Of a stretch of DNA of 64,000 bases, positions 61,898 to 64,000 are shown in pieces. The notes beneath the pieces are model-generated. The model had not been told where the DNA came from, ran no database searches, and saw only the letters and a list, made by a program, of their open reading frames with translations. The stretch covers positions 434,001 to 498,000 of the forward strand of contig CAVUOA010000008.1 of the NCBI GenBank assembly GCA_963742955.1, written 5' to 3'. Position 1 is the stretch's first letter; every line of letters begins with the position of its first letter. This DNA is from CAVUOA01 sp963742955. Its GTDB lineage: Bacteria; Bacteroidota; Ignavibacteria; Tepidaquicellales; OLB5. The position numbers and the translations under genes were made by a program.

Positions 61898-63352
61898 TTG
61901 GCTGTTACTTTATAAACTTTATAATACTTTGGTGTATTATCTGAAATCCCCAGTCCCGGGAATATTTTATAATATACCAATTCCAGTTTTTTTCCGTTAA
62001 CAGTTAGTGTTTTATCATCCAAACCTATATCTCTTTCCACAACGTAATCTGCATTAATAAATTTTAAGAAGATTGTAAGGATGCATCCTTTCTTCCAGCG
62101 AAGTTGACATTATTTCCTTATTTAATTCAAGGTCACGGTTTACAAGCGCAGCAGCATCTATTATGTACCTGTTTGAGTAATAACCGATCGCTCCGACATC
62201 ATTGACCAGTATTCTGGAATTTTCAGGAGTATTATCATTGAACCACTTCCCTACCGGAATTAAACAATTTTCTATACCGTTAGAAAAATTACCTGTATGA
62301 GGCTTAACAAATTTATAAAAAGTGAACTGAGAAATTACGAGAATAACTATAAACAATACCACTCCCGCCGAAAACTTATACTTAACATTCAGCATTTCAA
62401 TCAGTTTGACAGCCATAATTGTAAAAACAGGTATAATAATCATAAAATAACGGGATATAATATCGGCATCCGTAACTACATAAAGCAAAAGTAATCCGGC
62501 AGGCCAAAGAATAAGGGGCATGAATTGTCTAAGCATTCTATTCTTCCATGCCATTACAATAAATATCAATGCAAGCAGAATTTCAATTCCGCTAGAGGGG
62601 GCCAGCGTTTTAGTAATTTCTAAGACCTGCGCTGTGATGGTACTGATATTGAATGTTAAAGTTGATTTGCCAAGAGTTGTATTTGCTAAGAATGTTCCGA
62701 ATGTAATTTTCGAATAAATTAAAAACGGAATGATACTCAATGCGAAAAGAATAATATACATTATAATATTCTTAAACTCGGTTTTATTTTTCTCAACCAG
62801 CACGCAGACAAAGATGACAAGAAATAATATAAACCCTTCAGGTCTAATCAGGAAAAATAACCCGCACAGAAAAAAGCTTAAGGCATAATTCTTTTTAAAA
62901 TAAAAATAAAGGACGAGAAGCATCATCAGTACTGCAAGGTTGGTTTCCATTCCGGTAAACGACCATCGGATGAACCAAATATTCAGTGTAAATAAGGATA
63001 CAGCTAAAAGAGGATAAAATGTATCTCCTTTGTCATTAAATATTAATTTAGCAAGCCGGAAAAATATTAGAATTGAAAATGCAGCACAAATAATATCCAG
63101 TATTTTTGAAAACCAAAAGGCATCAATTCCCGGAAAATAAGGTATGGAAAGTATAATTACCCAGAAAGGACTGGTAACGCCATAGCTTGGCTCACCCGGG
63201 TTAAATGAAAAACCATGACCGCCTGCAATATTTCGTGCATACTGCATATAGATAAAGGTATCATCCGGTGAATAAGGTAATTTCTGAATTGTGTCTGAAA
63301 GAAAAAAAATTACCGCAGCTGCAAGAAATAAATAGGCAGTTTTATTTTTCAT
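61894..63352 (-). CDS. Membrane glycosyltransferase-like protein (frameshift near C-terminus)
   Basis: About 485 residues, roughly ten to eleven membrane helices. Near the N-terminus SPDDTFIYMQYARNIAGGHG has the paired acids typical of GT-C (PMT/ArnT-like) enzymes that use lipid-linked sugars, followed by FTGMETNLAVLMML and LIRPEGFILFL. An extra base in the run at 62062-62065 cuts the last part: LLK continues FINADYVVERDIGLDD and ends in a soluble beta-rich tail at 61894. Substrate unknown. Confidence 0.7.
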
Positions 63353-63393
63353 CAGGTTTTAATTTATATGTAGCTGAGAGGAAAAGCCCTAAA

Positions 63394-64000
63394 TTACATC
63401 ACCATACCGCCGTCAACGCAAATAACCTGCCCGGTGATATAATTTGCCTTTTCCGAAGCCAGAAATGCAACCAAACCTGCTATTTCAGCCGGTTTTGAAC
63501 CGCGTTTAAGCGGGATAAGATTCAGCAAAGCCATTCTTTGGTCATCATTGAGCTTAGCAGTCATTTCTGTTTCTACAAAACCGGGAGCAATACAGTTCAC
63601 ATTAATATTTCTTGAAGCCAGTTCCTTAGCAACGGATTTTGAAAGACCGATAAGCCCTGCTTTTGAAGCAGCATAGTTTGCCTGCCCGAAATTTCCCATT
63701 AAGCCTACAACCGAGCTGATATTAATAATTTTCCCGCTCCTCTGCTTTGCCATTATTCGTGAAACAGCGCGGATTGTATTAAACGAACCTTTCAGGTTTA
63801 CGGCAAGAACAGCATCCCAGTCTTCTTCTGTCATCCTGATAAGAAGGCGGTCTCTTGTAATACCTGCGTTGTTAACAAGAATATCTATTCTACCCAGTTC
63901 AGCGGCAGTTTCATCTATTGCCTGCTGTGCGGCAGCAGTGCTGGTTATATCAACTTTCTTTGTTAATACTTTCCTGCCTTTGTTTCTCAAATTATCAGCT
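63394..64000 (-). CDS. fabG: 3-oxoacyl-ACP reductase FabG (5' end beyond the window)
   Basis: About 200 residues visible; the N-terminal NADPH-binding Gly motif lies past the right edge, and the frame is open to position 64000. Seen: RIDILVNNAGITRD, VNLKGSFNTIRAV, active-site Ser in IINISSVVGLMGNFGQANYAASKAG with its Tyr and Lys, NVNCIAPGFVETEMT, and the C-terminal YITGQVICVDGGMVM. Reduces 3-oxoacyl-ACP in fatty-acid elongation. Confidence 0.93.
   Translation of the reverse strand, partial: ADNLRNKGRKVLTKKVDITSTAAAQQAIDETAAELGRIDILVNNAGITRDRLLIRMTEEDWDAVLAVNLKGSFNTIRAVSRIMAKQRSGKIINISSVVGLMGNFGQANYAASKAGLIGLSKSVAKELASRNINVNCIAPGFVETEMTAKLNDDQRMALLNLIPLKRGSKPAEIAGLVAFLASEKANYITGQVICVDGGMVM

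Overview
The window looks like a chromosome segment of an AT-rich, Gram-negative bacterium of the Bacteroidota/Ignavibacteriota (FCB) side of the tree. Evidence: outer-membrane type genes (TonB, an Omp85-like barrel, many lipoproteins), indolepyruvate:ferredoxin oxidoreductase, ADP-forming acyl-CoA synthetase, DUF6132 and HU genes, and promoters of the form TTT/TTG-N20-TAnnTTTG upstream of tRNA, HU and other genes. The species cannot be named from the sequence alone.

Layout. 1-2.7 kb: a decayed accessory segment (tyrosine recombinase remnant and a broken DUF4209/RNxxxHG gene) abutting the 3' end of a tRNA-Ala gene. 2.9-7.3 kb: YncE-like propeller, oligopeptide-binding lipoprotein, NBR1-like Ig protein, HU. 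7.6-18.8 kb: a single-strand heme biosynthesis cluster, ccsA/hemX-hemA-hemC-hemD-hemE-hemN-hemH-hemY-hemB-hemL, covering every step from glutamyl-tRNA to protoheme except gltX. 18.8-25.1 kb (minus strand): radical SAM protein, secreted HExxH metallopeptidase, iorB/iorA, a lipoprotein, and a nucleotidyltransferase/winged-helix pair with a palindromic operator. 25.6-34.1 kb: a giant acyl-CoA dehydratase activase-type protein, then a complete sugar-type ABC importer (binding protein, two permeases, ATPase). 34.1-44.8 kb: small metabolic genes, APC permease, ADP-forming acyl-CoA synthetase with a GNAT tail, SixA-like phosphatase, TonB, ArsC-like phosphatase, gluzincin lipoprotein, Tat-exported flavin amine oxidase. 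44.8-47.2 kb: repeat-rich DNA around a pentameric ligand-gated ion channel homologue. 47.2-64 kb: tatA, purS/purQ, thioredoxin-TPR protein, penicillin acylase, rsmA, mfd, a peptidase/propeller/barrel fusion, tRNA-Cys and tRNA-Gly, DoxX, DUF309, a membrane glycosyltransferase-like protein, and fabG running off the right end.

Two window-wide features stand out. First, about sixteen otherwise well-conserved genes are broken by single-base shifts, and 18 of the 19 shifts outside the left-hand island are of the same sign (one extra base). Consensus sequencing error is the first explanation to exclude; no shared recoding signal was seen. Second, intergenic DNA is packed with hairpin repeats, including a class with a GTAG tag next to a palindrome, twice in the inverted GTAG-stem-stem-CTAC arrangement typical of REP/BIME elements.

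Functionally, the heme cluster implies respiration or another heme-dependent metabolism, with an oxygen-independent HemN beside a HemY-type protoporphyrinogen oxidase. IorAB, the ADP-forming CoA ligase and the dehydratase activase suggest anaerobic amino-acid or organic-acid catabolism; this is inference.
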